The position numbers and the translations under genes were made by a program. The notes under the pieces are model-generated. The model had not been told where the DNA came from, ran no database searches, and saw nothing but the letters and a program-made list of their open reading frames with translations. Of a stretch of DNA of 11,962 nt, positions 1 to 8,529 are shown one piece after another (position 1 is the stretch's first letter; every line of letters begins with the position of its first letter). This stretch comes from Blastocladiella britannica (lineage: Eukaryota > Blastocladiomycota > Blastocladiomycetes > Blastocladiales > Blastocladiaceae), in contig MU625096.1 in the NCBI GenBank assembly GCA_025349905.2, forward strand, positions 1-11,962, in the 5' to 3' direction.

Positions 1-1689
1 CATGTCGGAAAGGTAGTTCTTGTTCGAAGAGGGCGCGTGGTGGAGACCGTCGCCAGCCTCCTCGGTCAGCACAAGCGAGTCGCCCTCGTCGTCGCCGGGC
101 TTGGGCTTGGGACTCTCATTTAGCAATGGGCCGACCGCGGGTGCCACCTCGTCATCAAATCGGTCCCACGTAAAGGAACAAGCCTTGATCTGAATGGCAG
201 GAAGCTCGGGGTTCTGCGAGTCAAAGACGGTCGGCAGGCCATCAACCTCGTCGGCGGTAAGTAGGTTGGTGATGCGGCGCAACGACACGTTGGCGTCCAC
301 CAGGTACCCGTAAGAGAGCGGGATCAGGTACAAGGGAATACGGACCAGGTTGAGGAGCGAGAGCGACCCGAAAATCAGCGACGGGATCAGCGTGTTTCCC
401 GGAATGATGGCGTAAATCGAAAAGACGAGAACGATGGCAATGGCGGGGACACCGTGCGCAAGCCCAATCACTCCCGACTTCCAAACGGCGACGCGCGTCA
501 CGTAGTAGAGCTCGTCCTCGCGGTGCTTCTTGATTCCCTCGAGCGACGGTTTCTCCCACCCCAGCAGCTTGACAACCTTGATGCCTTGGAGCAACTCGTT
601 GATGAGCTATTTTAAAATGAGTTGTAAGTGGACTGGCTTCACGGAAGCAAAAGAAAGAAAAAAAACACACCTTGATCCGCTTGTCTGTAACGGCCTGCGA
701 TGCGCGGCGCATACGGCCAATAAACGTCATGACCCCCGACTGGACTGGCAAGAACGCCACCATGAACCCGATCCCGACCAGTCCCGGCCACCCCACATAC
801 GAGACCATGACGCTCATGGTAATGACGACCAGCACGAACGATGTCCAAAGGTTATGGATTTGTGGCTGGCACTGGTCGAGGCGGTTGGTGTCGGTGCTGA
901 CAATGTTGACGACGTTGCCCGTGTTGAACTCGCCGTTGCGCGCCGCGTTGCTGAGCCGCAGCGTCTTGGCGAACGTGGCGGTGATGAGCGCATTGCGCAC
1001 CCGCAGGCCCGTGAGCATGGTCAGGTGCCAGAACGTGTGCATGAGCAGCGACGACGAGGCCTGGAACAGGAAGATCAGGACCACGAGCGTGTACCCGAGC
1101 CCGACGTTGCAGTATGGCGTTCCCTCCGAGACGGTGTTGCTGAGCTCGGCCGCATTGCGCTGCTGGCACCGCTCCACCATGCTGAGCACCTCCTTGATCA
1201 GGATCGGGATTGCGATTCCGCACATGTCGCCAATGAACTTGCACAGCCCGCCCAGTGCTCTATTGATCTTTTCATGTTAACGCATTTCATGCAATGAAAT
1301 AAAAGAAAGGGATTGGACAACGCACGAGAGCCTGCCAAAGGACTTGATCAGCGCGCGCGCCGTGACCGAGGAGGGAACCACCTTGGTCCCGGGGTGCTTG
1401 GCGCGCCAGGTGGCTACTGCGGCCCGGAAGTCGGCCTCAAACGCGTCGTTCATGGTGCGCGCCGACAGCGCTTCGCCCATGGGGAACAGGTCGGGTTCCT
1501 CGAGCGGCTTGCGGTACCCAGCGGTCGTGAGGGGCGAGAACCAGGTGAACAGTCTGTTATATGCATCATCTTTGAGTCCACTAAATTACCAGTGCACATT
1601 TAACAAACATACAGACGCGAGAAGACATTGGCGTTGGTCATTGGCGACCCGGCCGCAACCGAATCAGGATGAGCATCCGAGCTGATCAT
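1..1689 (-). CDS. ABCC/MRP-type ABC transporter, 5' part (runs off left edge)
   Basis: Membrane ABC exporter of the MRP (ABCC) class; such proteins pump conjugates, drugs or metals using ATP. Exons on the minus strand are 1689-1613, 1553-1326, 1259-671 and 606-1, with introns of 59, 66 and 64 nt. The joined frame gives 500 residues without a stop. The start at 1689 gives a short N-terminus: the family motif SRLLFTWFSPL follows at about residue 24, then YRKPLEEPDLF, so there is no TMD0 and the protein is a short MRP (Yor1/MRP4-like layout). TMD1 spans roughly residues 103-400 and contains LRVRNALITATFAKTLRLS, the NIVSTDTNRL coupling region and LINELLQGIKVVKLLGWE, all typical of ABCC. From about residue 440 the FTWD strand that opens NBD1 is followed by an acidic/Pro-Lys insert. 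Walker A, Walker B and the second half lie outside the window, so the substrate cannot be judged. Class call is firm; subfamily is inference. Confidence 0.9.
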
Positions 1690-2372
1690 GGTGTATATTC
1701 TTTACCGCTTTATCGGTAATTCAATTCTATTGGTCGGGAAGGGCCAATTGCCCACTATTAAGACACGGAGAGCACAATAAAAAGGCAGAGGCGTCGAAGA
1801 AGAACCCAGTCGCTGCGGAGAACGCCGAGTGAAACATGACTGCGGATGGCGGCGGGGAGTCAGATTCATGTGGAAAAATTGGTTGGCCGTGATCATCCAC
1901 GGCTGCGCACTGAACACGGGTTTGGAGATGGAATTTCAAGCTGGCCTGCCATGGAAATCGGTGAGCGATTTACTTTGCATGGAATTCCCGTGTCCCTATC
2001 CTTCCATATGAATTCCAATGTCAAACCAGTCCGGTTTTCTCGTCGATATTCGGGACGGCCCTTCCATGTCCATTTTTTTTTTTGATCCAGTAATAGGATA
2101 TCCAGCTTGGGTTTCCACTGCCATTCCGCCAACCCAGCTTTTCAGCTCCAGCGCTCGGATCCAATATTTCCAATACCGGAATGTCTAAACTTCCCTCGAC
2201 CCGGAATGCCGTCAAAACTTGTCCAAGATCCCCCCTCTTTGTTTTTTTACCTGAGTCACAAGATCAGTTAAGCTCTCTATTGAAACGGGAGTTCACGTGT
2301 GTTCATTGAGCAGCCGTGTGCACTGAGAGAATTAAATATATTGTATATATACACGCAGCGTATTGAATTGAA
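1690..2372. other. 683-bp noncoding interval upstream of the ABC transporter, downstream of the Ctr gene
   Basis: No supportable gene. The short open frames here on both strands are under 90 codons, lack family-like sequence and have no splice support. The interval must hold the 3' end of the copper transporter (AT-rich stretch about 2328-2352) and the promoter of the ABC transporter (minus strand). A CCAAT pentamer lies on the minus strand at 1729-1733, about 40 bp upstream of the ABC start, and an inverted repeat TTACCG..CGGTAA lies near 1702-1719. The middle part is rich in GGAAT/ATTCC (separate entry). Confidence 0.6.
1929..2208. promoter_or_regulatory. Cluster of GGAAT/ATTCC motifs, including three GGAATG/CATTCC sites
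   Basis: Seven GGAAT/ATTCC pentamers occur within about 280 bp, where under one would be expected by chance. Three extend to GGAATG or its complement CATTCC (2122-2127, 2178-2183, 2203-2208). The last two are 25 bp apart in similar context (ACCGGAATG and ACCCGGAATG). CATTCC is the known core of TEA/ATTS-domain (Tec1/TEAD) sites. They lie about 430-520 bp upstream of the ABC transporter start, which is the likely target if functional. Function is inferred from motif density only. Confidence 0.25.
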
Positions 2373-3047
2373 TCAATCGCAGTGCCGCTCGAGGTCGAGG
2401 AACCCGGGGCTGCGGAAAAGGTGGAATCCGGTGGCGGCTCCCGCAGTCGCAGCCAGGATCAGCCATCCGTTGCTGTCAATGGAAAAGTTAGAGTGCATTC
2501 ATGGAGAAAAACGAATAGGGACGAACAAGGTCATGAGCACGAGCATCATGAATGCCGACAAGAAGTAGGTCACGGCCATCAGGAACGTGCGCCAATAGAG
2601 CGCGCGGCTCGTCAAGGCCGGGGGTGCGGCTGGCGAGGACGACCGCACGGCATGACTCCTGTCCCCATCAAGCTCGTCGCCAGCGATGAGAATTGCCGTG
2701 TCGGTACCATCTGGCGAGGCCCGGCGTGCAGTGGACGTGGCAGCATGGACGTGGGTGTGACCATGGTTTTGGAGAGAGGCAGCGCGTTTGCGTTCGGGCG
2801 TCGACATGGCGTGGTCGATGCGGGCACGAGCAGCGTACAGGCGCTCAAGGCCAAGGGCCAGCAGGTACACGGTCAGCACCGTCAGGCAAAAGTCGAGCGG
2901 CGTGCGGACGTGCCAGCTCTCAAACACAACCATAAAGTGGCGGGTGGCCCAGTTCCACTGCATGCTCATGTCCATTTCCATGCCGCCTCCGGGGGTCTCG
3001 GGCACGCTCGGTGGTTGTGCGGGTGGTACGGGGTGGTGGTGGTCCAT
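2373..3047 (-). CDS. Ctr-family high-affinity copper transporter
   Basis: Trimeric membrane permease that takes up Cu(I). Exons 3047-2527 and 2472-2373 flank a 54-nt intron (branch CTCTAAC, end GACAG); the joined protein has 206 residues. The His-rich start MDHHH is followed by MEMDMSM (Met 23-29), a copper-binding Met motif. TM1 is about 51-71, then a His-containing cytosolic loop (NHGHTHVH at 94-101), TM2 about 153-173 with the MxxxM motif (M168, M172), and TM3 about 176-193 with GxxxG (G185, G189). The C-terminus ends HCD, like the metal-binding HCH tail of animal CTR1. Splicing restores MTFNGW between TM2 and TM3, as in the family; without it the frame ends right after TM2. An in-frame ATG at 3113 would add 22 residues; I prefer 3047 because the His/Met ectodomain starts there. 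It is transcribed away from SEC61 across 255 bp. Confidence 0.92.
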
Positions 3048-3302
3048 TTCTCGTTTTTTTTCTTCAACGAAGAAGATTACGCCACGGCCGTCATGTGATT
3101 GACGCCCAAGCATTTCGAAGTCGCGTTCGCCCACCTTTGCGAAAACGCGTCCGTGGAGTGCCACCTTCGTTTCTCTTTACTCGAACCTATATCTCGTTTT
3201 TTTACGTTGAGCGCGCGTTCCCTCGGTCTGTCCTAGCACTTGTACCACCCTTCTTTTTTCTTGGCGGGCACATTTTTTCTTGATCGCAGCCAAACCAGAA
3301 CC
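3048..3302. promoter_or_regulatory. Divergent promoter between copper transporter and SEC61
   Basis: 255 bp separate two divergent start codons, so the 5' UTRs and promoters of both genes must lie here. The SEC61 side is pyrimidine-rich (T/C runs about 3168-3283). The Ctr side carries the inverted repeat at 3060-3074. I saw no clear TATA box and no exact fungal copper-responsive element (TTTGCTC core). Confidence 0.6.
3060..3074. repeat. Inverted repeat TTCTTC-AAC-GAAGAA just upstream of the Ctr start
   Basis: Perfect 6-bp arms with a 3-nt centre, 13-27 nt upstream of the copper transporter ATG. In the mRNA it could form a small hairpin in the 5' UTR. If the upstream ATG at 3113 is used it is coding instead. 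The arms are A/T-rich and short, so chance is possible. Confidence 0.3.
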
Positions 3303-4965
3303 ATGTCGTGTACGTCCGCCTTTTGACCCTTTCTACTTTTCTATTGTGTGGGCCATGCCTTTCGCCTTGCACCCTTCCTTGTCGCCGTTCTTTTACTTGG
3401 CGGACTGGCCGGACAAAACGCCCAATCAATCAAAATTATCAATATCAACAAAAAAAAGCTGACGAAAAAATCGATCAATAGTCCGCTTTCTCCACCTCAT
3501 CCGCCCGTTCATGGCGGTGCTGCCCGAGGTCTCGGCCCCGGAGCGCAAGGTGCCGTTCCAGCAAAAGGTGCTGTGGACCGCCGTCACCCTCTTCATCTTC
3601 CTGTCGTGCTCGCAGATCCCGCTGTACGGCATCATGTCGGCCGGGTCCAGCGATCCGCTGTACTGGATCCGTGTCATCATGGCGTCCAACCGCGGCACGC
3701 TCATGGAGCTCGGTATCACCCCCATCATCACCTCGGGCATGATCATGCAGCTGCTTGCCGGCGCCAACCTGATTGAGGTCGACTACTCGGTCCAGGAAGA
3801 TCGCGCGCTTTTCAACGGTGCCCAGAAGCGTACGTATTTATATTTTTGGAGTCGTTTCTAAAGCAAACTAACCACCAACCAAACAAAAGTGTTTGCCCTG
3901 CTTATTACGTTTGGCCAGGCCGCCGTCCAAGTCATGTCGGGCTTTTACGGTAACCCCTCGGACCTCGGTGCCGGTATCTGCGTTCTCCTCGTTCTCCAGC
4001 TGGTGTTTGCCGGCATGATTGTGATTTTGCTCGACGAGCTCCTCCAGAAGGGCTACGGTCTCGGGTCCGGAATCTCGCTCTTTATTGCCACCAACATTTG
4101 CGAGACGATTGTCTGGCAAGCGTTCTCGCCTACCACCGTCAACACTGGCCGCGGTCCCGAGTTTGAGGGTGCGATCATCTCGCTGTTCCACCTGCTGCTC
4201 ACCCGGTCCGACAAGTTCAAGGCGCTCAAGGAGGCGATCTGGCGCCCGCACCTGCCCAACCTGCTCAACCTGGCGGCCACCGTCGTGGTGTTTGCCGTGG
4301 TGGTGTACTTGCAAGGGTGGCGCGTGGAGATTCCCGTCAAATCGGTGCGCGTGCAAGGCCAGACGGGCGCGTACCCGATCAAGCTGTTCTACACGTCCAA
4401 CATGCCCATCATGCTGCAGTCGGCGCTGGTGTCCAACGTGTACCTGATCTCGCAGCTGCTGCACTCGCGGTTCCCCGAGAACTTTGTCGTGCGTCTTTTG
4501 GGCGTCTGGAAGCCGTTCGAGGGCACCTCGCGCATGGCCGCCGTCTCGGGCGTCGCGTACTACCTGACCCCGCCGCAGTCGATTGCCTCTGCACTCATGG
4601 ACCCCATTCACTTTGTCCTGTACACCACCATGCTGCTCGGCGCCTGTGGCCTCCTGTCCAAGGCGTGGATCGAGGTCTCGGGCTCGTCGCCCCGCGACGT
4701 CGCGCGCCAGCTCAAGGACCAAGGGCTCGTGATCCGCGGGTACCGTGACACCACCATGTACAAGGAGCTCAAGCGCGTGATTCCGACCGCGGCCATGCTC
4801 GGTGGCCTGTGCATCGGTCTGCTGTCGGTCTCGGCCGATCTGCTCGGCGCTATCGGCTCCGGTACCGGTATCTTGCTGGCGGTGACCATCATCTACCAGT
4901 ACTTTGAGATCTTTGTCAAGGAGCAGATGGAGGCTGGCGCTGGCGGCTTTGACGGCGCTCAGTAA
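3303..4965 (+). CDS. SEC61: Protein transport channel SEC61, alpha subunit
   Basis: Central pore of the ER translocon, which passes nascent secretory proteins through or into the ER membrane together with the beta and gamma subunits. Exons are 3303-3309 (7 nt), 3482-3829 and 3890-4965, with introns of 172 and 60 nt (branch sites GCTGAC and CTAAC). The product is 476 residues, the usual family length with ten membrane segments. Diagnostic stretches are RFLHLIRPF near the N-terminus, [73 protein letters not shown] and [20 protein letters not shown]. The tiny first exon supplies only Met-Ser and the first base of Phe; it is required because the next in-frame ATG (3511) would cut off the conserved N-terminal helix. 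An AATATAAA at about 4994 may serve polyadenylation. Tail-to-tail with the next gene at 84 bp. Confidence 0.97.
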
Positions 4966-5049
4966 TAATTCAAATTTGTTTTGTGGACCATTCAATATAA
5001 AATTGGAATCTATTCTTTGTACCGAGGAGGAGGAGGTAGGGGGGGATAC
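4966..5049. terminator. Shared 84-bp 3' interval between convergent genes
   Basis: SEC61 (plus) and the Ala-rich coiled-coil gene (minus) end facing each other with only 84 bp between stop codons. The SEC61 side is A/T-rich with AATATAAA near 4994-5001. The other side is a G-rich (GAG)n-type stretch around 5024-5045, C/T-rich on the transcribed strand. The two 3' UTRs probably overlap. Confidence 0.45.
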
Positions 5050-7550
5050 TCAAATACCGGCAGCGGCACCGCTTCCGTTGTTGTGGTTGGCGCGCTGTTG
5101 TAGTTTCATTTGGAGCCGGGCAATCGTGGACGACAAACTCTCGCTCTGCGAATAGTGCAGCTGGTCGCCGGGGAACTGTGGGGTACCATTCGCCATGGAC
5201 GCCCCCAACGCGACGGGTGGTGGGGGCGGTGAAGATGAAGTCGCGGGGAGCTTGGACAAGCTGTGAGCAAACGGCGACCCAGGTAAAGGCACGCCAGCAG
5301 TGAGTGGCGGCGGCATCGAGACAGCAAACGGGCTCGCCGACCGTCCCGCCGCCGAACTATGTGCCAGCCCGGCCGTCGCCGCCGCGACCGCATCAGGCCC
5401 GGCCCGCATCGCCAGCTCGAGCTCGAGCGCGCGTTTCTCGGCAGCCAAACTCGCCGCCATCTCTTTCGCCGCCGCCAACTCGCGCTGCGCGTCCGCCACC
5501 GCCTGCATCCAGTGCGCGGTATCGGTCTTACGGCGCGCTTGCTCGTCCGCCAGCACCCGCGCGTCCGACTCGCGGTCGGCCGTCAGCTGCGCGCATGCCG
5601 CGCGCGCGTCGGCCAAGTCGGCGGCCATGGCCGCATTGTCGCGGCGCGCGCGACGTTCGGCATCTAGCAGACGTTTGGCCGCTGCCAAGTCGGCGGCGGC
5701 ACGCGCGCCTGCCGACTCGGCGTCCGTCAGCTTGGAGGACAGCGATGCCCGGTCAGCAGCTACGATGTCGCGTTCAGCGGCCGCGGTGGTCGCTGCTGCC
5801 AGTGCTGCGGAAACATCGGCCTCGAGCGCGGCCCGGTCGTGCGCGTGCGCCGCAACGGTATCGGCCAGCCGAGACCGCGCCGCCGCCACTTCGGCGGCCA
5901 GAGCGTCGCGTTCGGCGGTCGTGCGGGCCAATTGCTGGGCCGTCGACACTGCGTCGGCGGTGGCCGCGTGCGCGCCGTGCGCTTGTTCTTGGACAGTGGC
6001 CAGGCGCGCAGCCACGCTCGTCACCGCGTCCGCGAGCCAGTTAGCGACCGACGCCGCAACCGTGTGCGCGGCCTCGAGCTCGGTGGCGATGCTGGTGGCC
6101 CCCGCGGGAACCGACTCGCGTACCGCTAGCAGTGTCGGCGGCGCAGTCCATGCGTGCACAATCTCCTTGTCCTCCTTAAGTTCGCTGTTGTTGCTGTCGC
6201 TCGTTAGTTGGAGTTGCAGCAATAGAGGCTCAAGGATCGCAGGTAACGCGGCCCATGCCGCGGCCATGTCGCGAGTCCGTGCTGCCGCTACCGCCAGCGC
6301 GGCGTCACGCACCGCGCACCGCTGCTCGAGATCGTCGGCGCGCGCGTCCGACGCCCGTGCGGCTGTATCGCGCGCGGCTAGCTCGGCCCGCGCTTGAGCC
6401 GTCGCCTGCGCGTACGACTCGGCATGGTGCCGCCACGACGCTAGGTCTTGCTGTAAAGCCATGGCCGCTGCTGCTGCTGAATCCAGCATGGCTCGTGTCT
6501 ATTCCATATCTCGCCGCCGTTAGTCTACTCAAGTTCATGCGGTCAAAAAAAAAAGGACGCAGCACGCACTTCCGACTTTTCTTGCTGCGCATCCGCCGCC
6601 CCGCGCTTATACTTGCCAAGCTCCTCCGCCAGTACCCGGACCCGGACCACCAGGCCCGCGACTTCCCGATCGCGTTTCTCGAGTTTGCGTTCCAAGTGCG
6701 CCAAGTGCACTTCGCGGTCGTCGGCAGCAGCCGCCAGCGAATCGTTCTGCGAATGCGCCTGCGACAACAGCGCCGACAACGACGCGTGTGCCGCGCCCGA
6801 CTGCGCAATGTGGTCCAGCAGTTGCTGCTTCTCGCGCGCGAGCTTGGCGGCGGTGCGGCGGGTCTGTGACTCGCGCAGCGATGACGAGATGGACACGGTG
6901 GGTGCATCCGCCGCGGCGGGAACGGTGGCAGTGGACGGCTGCTTTGACAGCGATGGTGGAGCGGCGACGGCACGCGGCGAGCGTGGAGGTGGAGCCGGTC
7001 TTGCTGAACCGGGAGAGGTCACTGTGACTGCTGGCGCCATTGAAGTAGCCGTTGAAGAGACAGTGGCCGATCGGAGCTGCCGTGTATGCTGCTGGTGGTG
7101 CATCGTGGAGGACGGAATGCTGACCTGCAGCATCGGCGGCGCATTCCGCCCGGATCCGCTCCCTCCACCATGAGAGCCACCAGGATGCTCATGTTCCACT
7201 TGATAAGACAGAATGGGCGAGAGGCCCGGCGAATGCATGTTTCCATCACCGTCCGAGGTGCTGTTTCCAATAGCATTAGCATCACCCGACATGGGATCGG
7301 CAAACGGATCGCTGTACTCGGGGATCGCGTTGTCTGGATACGGCGGCGACGGGAGCGGGAGATGTGCTCCCGACCGTCCTGCACGTGGGGTCGCCGACAT
7401 GCTTACAGCCGAGTGCGTCCGCGTGTTTGGAGGGTGCGGAGCAGTTGCAGATGCGGGTGTTGGCGGCGGTGGGCGCATGGGCCGCGACAGGTGAGCGGAC
7501 GAGCCGCGGGTCAGCCGAGCAGCCGAAGCAGCTCCTGACGAGGATGCCAT
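5050..7550 (-). CDS. Ala-rich coiled-coil protein, unidentified (809 aa)
   Basis: Function not recognised. Exons 7550-6570 and 6498-5050 join across a 71-nt intron (5' GTGCGT, branch GACTAAC, end GGAATAG) in phase 0, giving 809 residues. Residues 1 to about 225 are disordered and Pro/Ser-rich. From about 235 long heptad-like helices start (RRTAAKLAREKQQLLDHIAQ; HLERKLEKRDREVAGLVVRV). Exon 2 continues as very Ala-rich coiled coil (e.g. AERDALAAEVAAARSRLAD) to about residue 690. A Pro/Ser-rich tail ends with a short amphipathic helix, SLSSTIARLQMKLQQRA. The start at 7550 is the first ATG of the frame; the frame is open for 12 more codons upstream, but only from a TTG. The layout (disordered head, long coiled coil, small C-terminal helix) is that of a scaffold or tether (centrosome, Golgi or cytoskeleton), but that is only inference. 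Both exon halves sit in the same minus frame logic, so two separate genes are unlikely. Confidence 0.8.
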
Positions 7551-7652
7551 TTTTTTCTTGATTTGATCCGTTTGAAAATCCAACAAAATGTAATTGGGAA
7601 ATTTGGGAACAACTATTTTTGGCAGAGAAGAATGAAAAATGAATCAACTTGA
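7551..7652. promoter_or_regulatory. 102-bp interval between two co-oriented minus-strand genes
   Basis: AT-rich gap between the stop of the 246-residue gene and the start of the 809-residue coiled-coil gene. It must contain the 3' UTR of the former and the core promoter/5' UTR of the latter, so control signals are probably shared with the upstream gene body. No clear TATA box or polyadenylation signal was picked out. Confidence 0.4.
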
Positions 7653-8393
7653 TCAATGGTTCCCGTGCGCGAGATCGCAGATGTCACCGGCAAACGCCTG
7701 GGCGAGCTTCTCGTCGTCTGAAGCCCCCGGCTCGACCAAGGGCTGTTCCGCCACCATCTCCGAGGCTGAGGTATTGGTCACAGAAGTGGCGGAAGTATCC
7801 GTGCCGGGCGCGATCGCCGACCGAACGGCGCTAGCGAAATCGTTGGCCTTGTTTTGAGCGGTCTCGAGTGCCGATGGCTGTTCCGCCCCCGCCGCCGCGG
7901 CCTTCTCCGAGGCGGAAATGCTGCTGCTGCTCTCAGACCCGGCAGAAGTGTCCGTGTCAGGCACGATCGTCGACCGAACCGAGCTGGCGAGATCGTTGGC
8001 CTTGTCTTGAACCCCGTGCATGGCGCTCCCGATCACCTCCAGCAGTCCCGGCGGGTCGACTTCCTGCATCTTGTCCACTTCGCTGGGGCCAGAGCTGGCG
8101 GTAATCGGAGCTGTGGACGCGGGGTCGGCAAAGGTTTGGAGCGGAATATCAGAAGTCGCGCCCGGATCGGCCGCCTGAGCAAACAACGCCTGCATCGCAC
8201 TGGCGTCGCGGGGCGGCCCGCTCTCGATTGCGGAGAAGATTTGTTCGGCGGACTCCTCGCTGCCGGCTCCGGGTTGAGGCTGCTGCTGCTGCTGGCGGCT
8301 GTTGTCTTCCGGCTTGAGGATGCCGAGGTCGGCCTGTTGTACGAGCTCGTCGTAGATGCGCTCAGCGCTTTCGAGGGTGGGCTCGGTGGTCAT
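7653..8393 (-). CDS. Orphan low-complexity protein with internal duplication (246 aa)
   Basis: No family recognised. A single uninterrupted frame encodes 246 residues; the ATG at 8393 lies in a sensible context (CACAATGACC) behind an A-rich leader. The sequence is acidic, Ser/Ala/Pro-rich and mostly disordered, with QQQQQ near residue 34-38. Two features stand out. First, a segment of about 50 residues is duplicated in tandem: QDKANDLASSVRSTIVPDTD and QNKANDFASAVRSAIAPGTD, each followed by a Ser/Thr/Ala stretch. Second, ESAERIYDEL at the N-terminus recurs loosely as ESAEQIFSAI. The KANDLASSV segments could be short amphipathic helices, recalling stress/LEA-like proteins, but this is a weak analogy. 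No signal peptide or membrane segment. It is divergent from the CEP89-like gene and shares a 226-bp promoter with it. Coding status rests on ORF length, codon bias and the preserved repeat frame. Confidence 0.7.
   Translation of the reverse strand: MTTEPTLESAERIYDELVQQADLGILKPEDNSRQQQQQPQPGAGSEESAEQIFSAIESGPPRDASAMQALFAQAADPGATSDIPLQTFADPASTAPITASSGPSEVDKMQEVDPPGLLEVIGSAMHGVQDKANDLASSVRSTIVPDTDTSAGSESSSSISASEKAAAAGAEQPSALETAQNKANDFASAVRSAIAPGTDTSATSVTNTSASEMVAEQPLVEPGASDDEKLAQAFAGDICDLAHGNH
7786..8012 (-). repeat. Direct repeat of 74 bp within the orphan gene, period 153 bp
   Basis: Copies at 7786-7859 and 7939-8012 are about 80 percent identical by eye and offset by 153 bp (51 codons), so the duplication keeps reading frame. 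Shared blocks include CGATCG, GACCGAAC and TCGTTGGCCTTGT. Many differences fall at third codon positions, which fits an old duplication kept under protein-level selection. Confidence 0.75.
8279..8293 (-). repeat. CAG/CTG microsatellite encoding a Gln run
   Basis: A run of CTG units on the plus strand is read as CAG on the minus strand and gives the poly-Gln stretch of the orphan protein. Length variation between strains would be expected. Confidence 0.6.
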
Positions 8394-8445
8394 TGTGTAG
8401 TTTTTTTTGTTTGTTTTGTTGCTGTGTGCTGATTGAATGAATGGT

Positions 8446-8459
8446 ACTGACGTGTCAGT
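8446..8459. promoter_or_regulatory. Palindrome ACTGAC-GT-GTCAGT, bZIP-like
   Basis: Perfect 6-bp arms around a 2-nt centre. The inner TGACGTGTCA resembles a CRE/ATF half-site pair (TGAC..GTCA) with extended spacing. It lies 53-66 bp upstream of the orphan gene start. Binding is inferred from symmetry only. Confidence 0.35.
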
Positions 8460-8529
8460 GGGAGGGAGAGCTTTTTGAATGAATTGACACTTGGTTCAGG
8501 GCCGGCCAAGCAGAAACAGAAGAGTAGCC

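Noticed and set aside
530..1297. Long plus-strand open frames of 202 and 255 codons over the ABC transporter
   Set aside because: They cross two introns of the minus-strand gene, show no family sequence and are explained by GC-rich antisense reading.
1829..2215. Several overlapping 60-80 codon frames on both strands between the ABC and Ctr genes
   Set aside because: No conserved motif, no splice continuation, composition like noncoding DNA; interpreted as chance frames.
3060..3074. Heat-shock element reading of TTCTTCAACGAAGAA
   Set aside because: Spacing between TTC and GAA units is 3 nt or 0 nt rather than the 2 nt needed for nTTCnnGAAn, so it is only listed as an inverted repeat.
3868..4995. 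375-codon minus-strand open frame over SEC61
   Set aside because: Antisense shadow of a firmly identified conserved gene; composition dominated by His, Gln, Arg and Asp with no recognisable domain.
5300..6397. 365-codon plus-strand open frame, Ala/Ser/Arg-rich, antisense to the coiled-coil gene
   Set aside because: Mirror of GC-rich Ala codons on the other strand; low complexity, no domain, while the minus frame has a splice-supported coiled coil.
7551..7586. Start of the coiled-coil gene extended upstream by 12 codons
   Set aside because: The extension begins with TTG, not ATG; the ATG at 7550 is the proper eukaryotic start.
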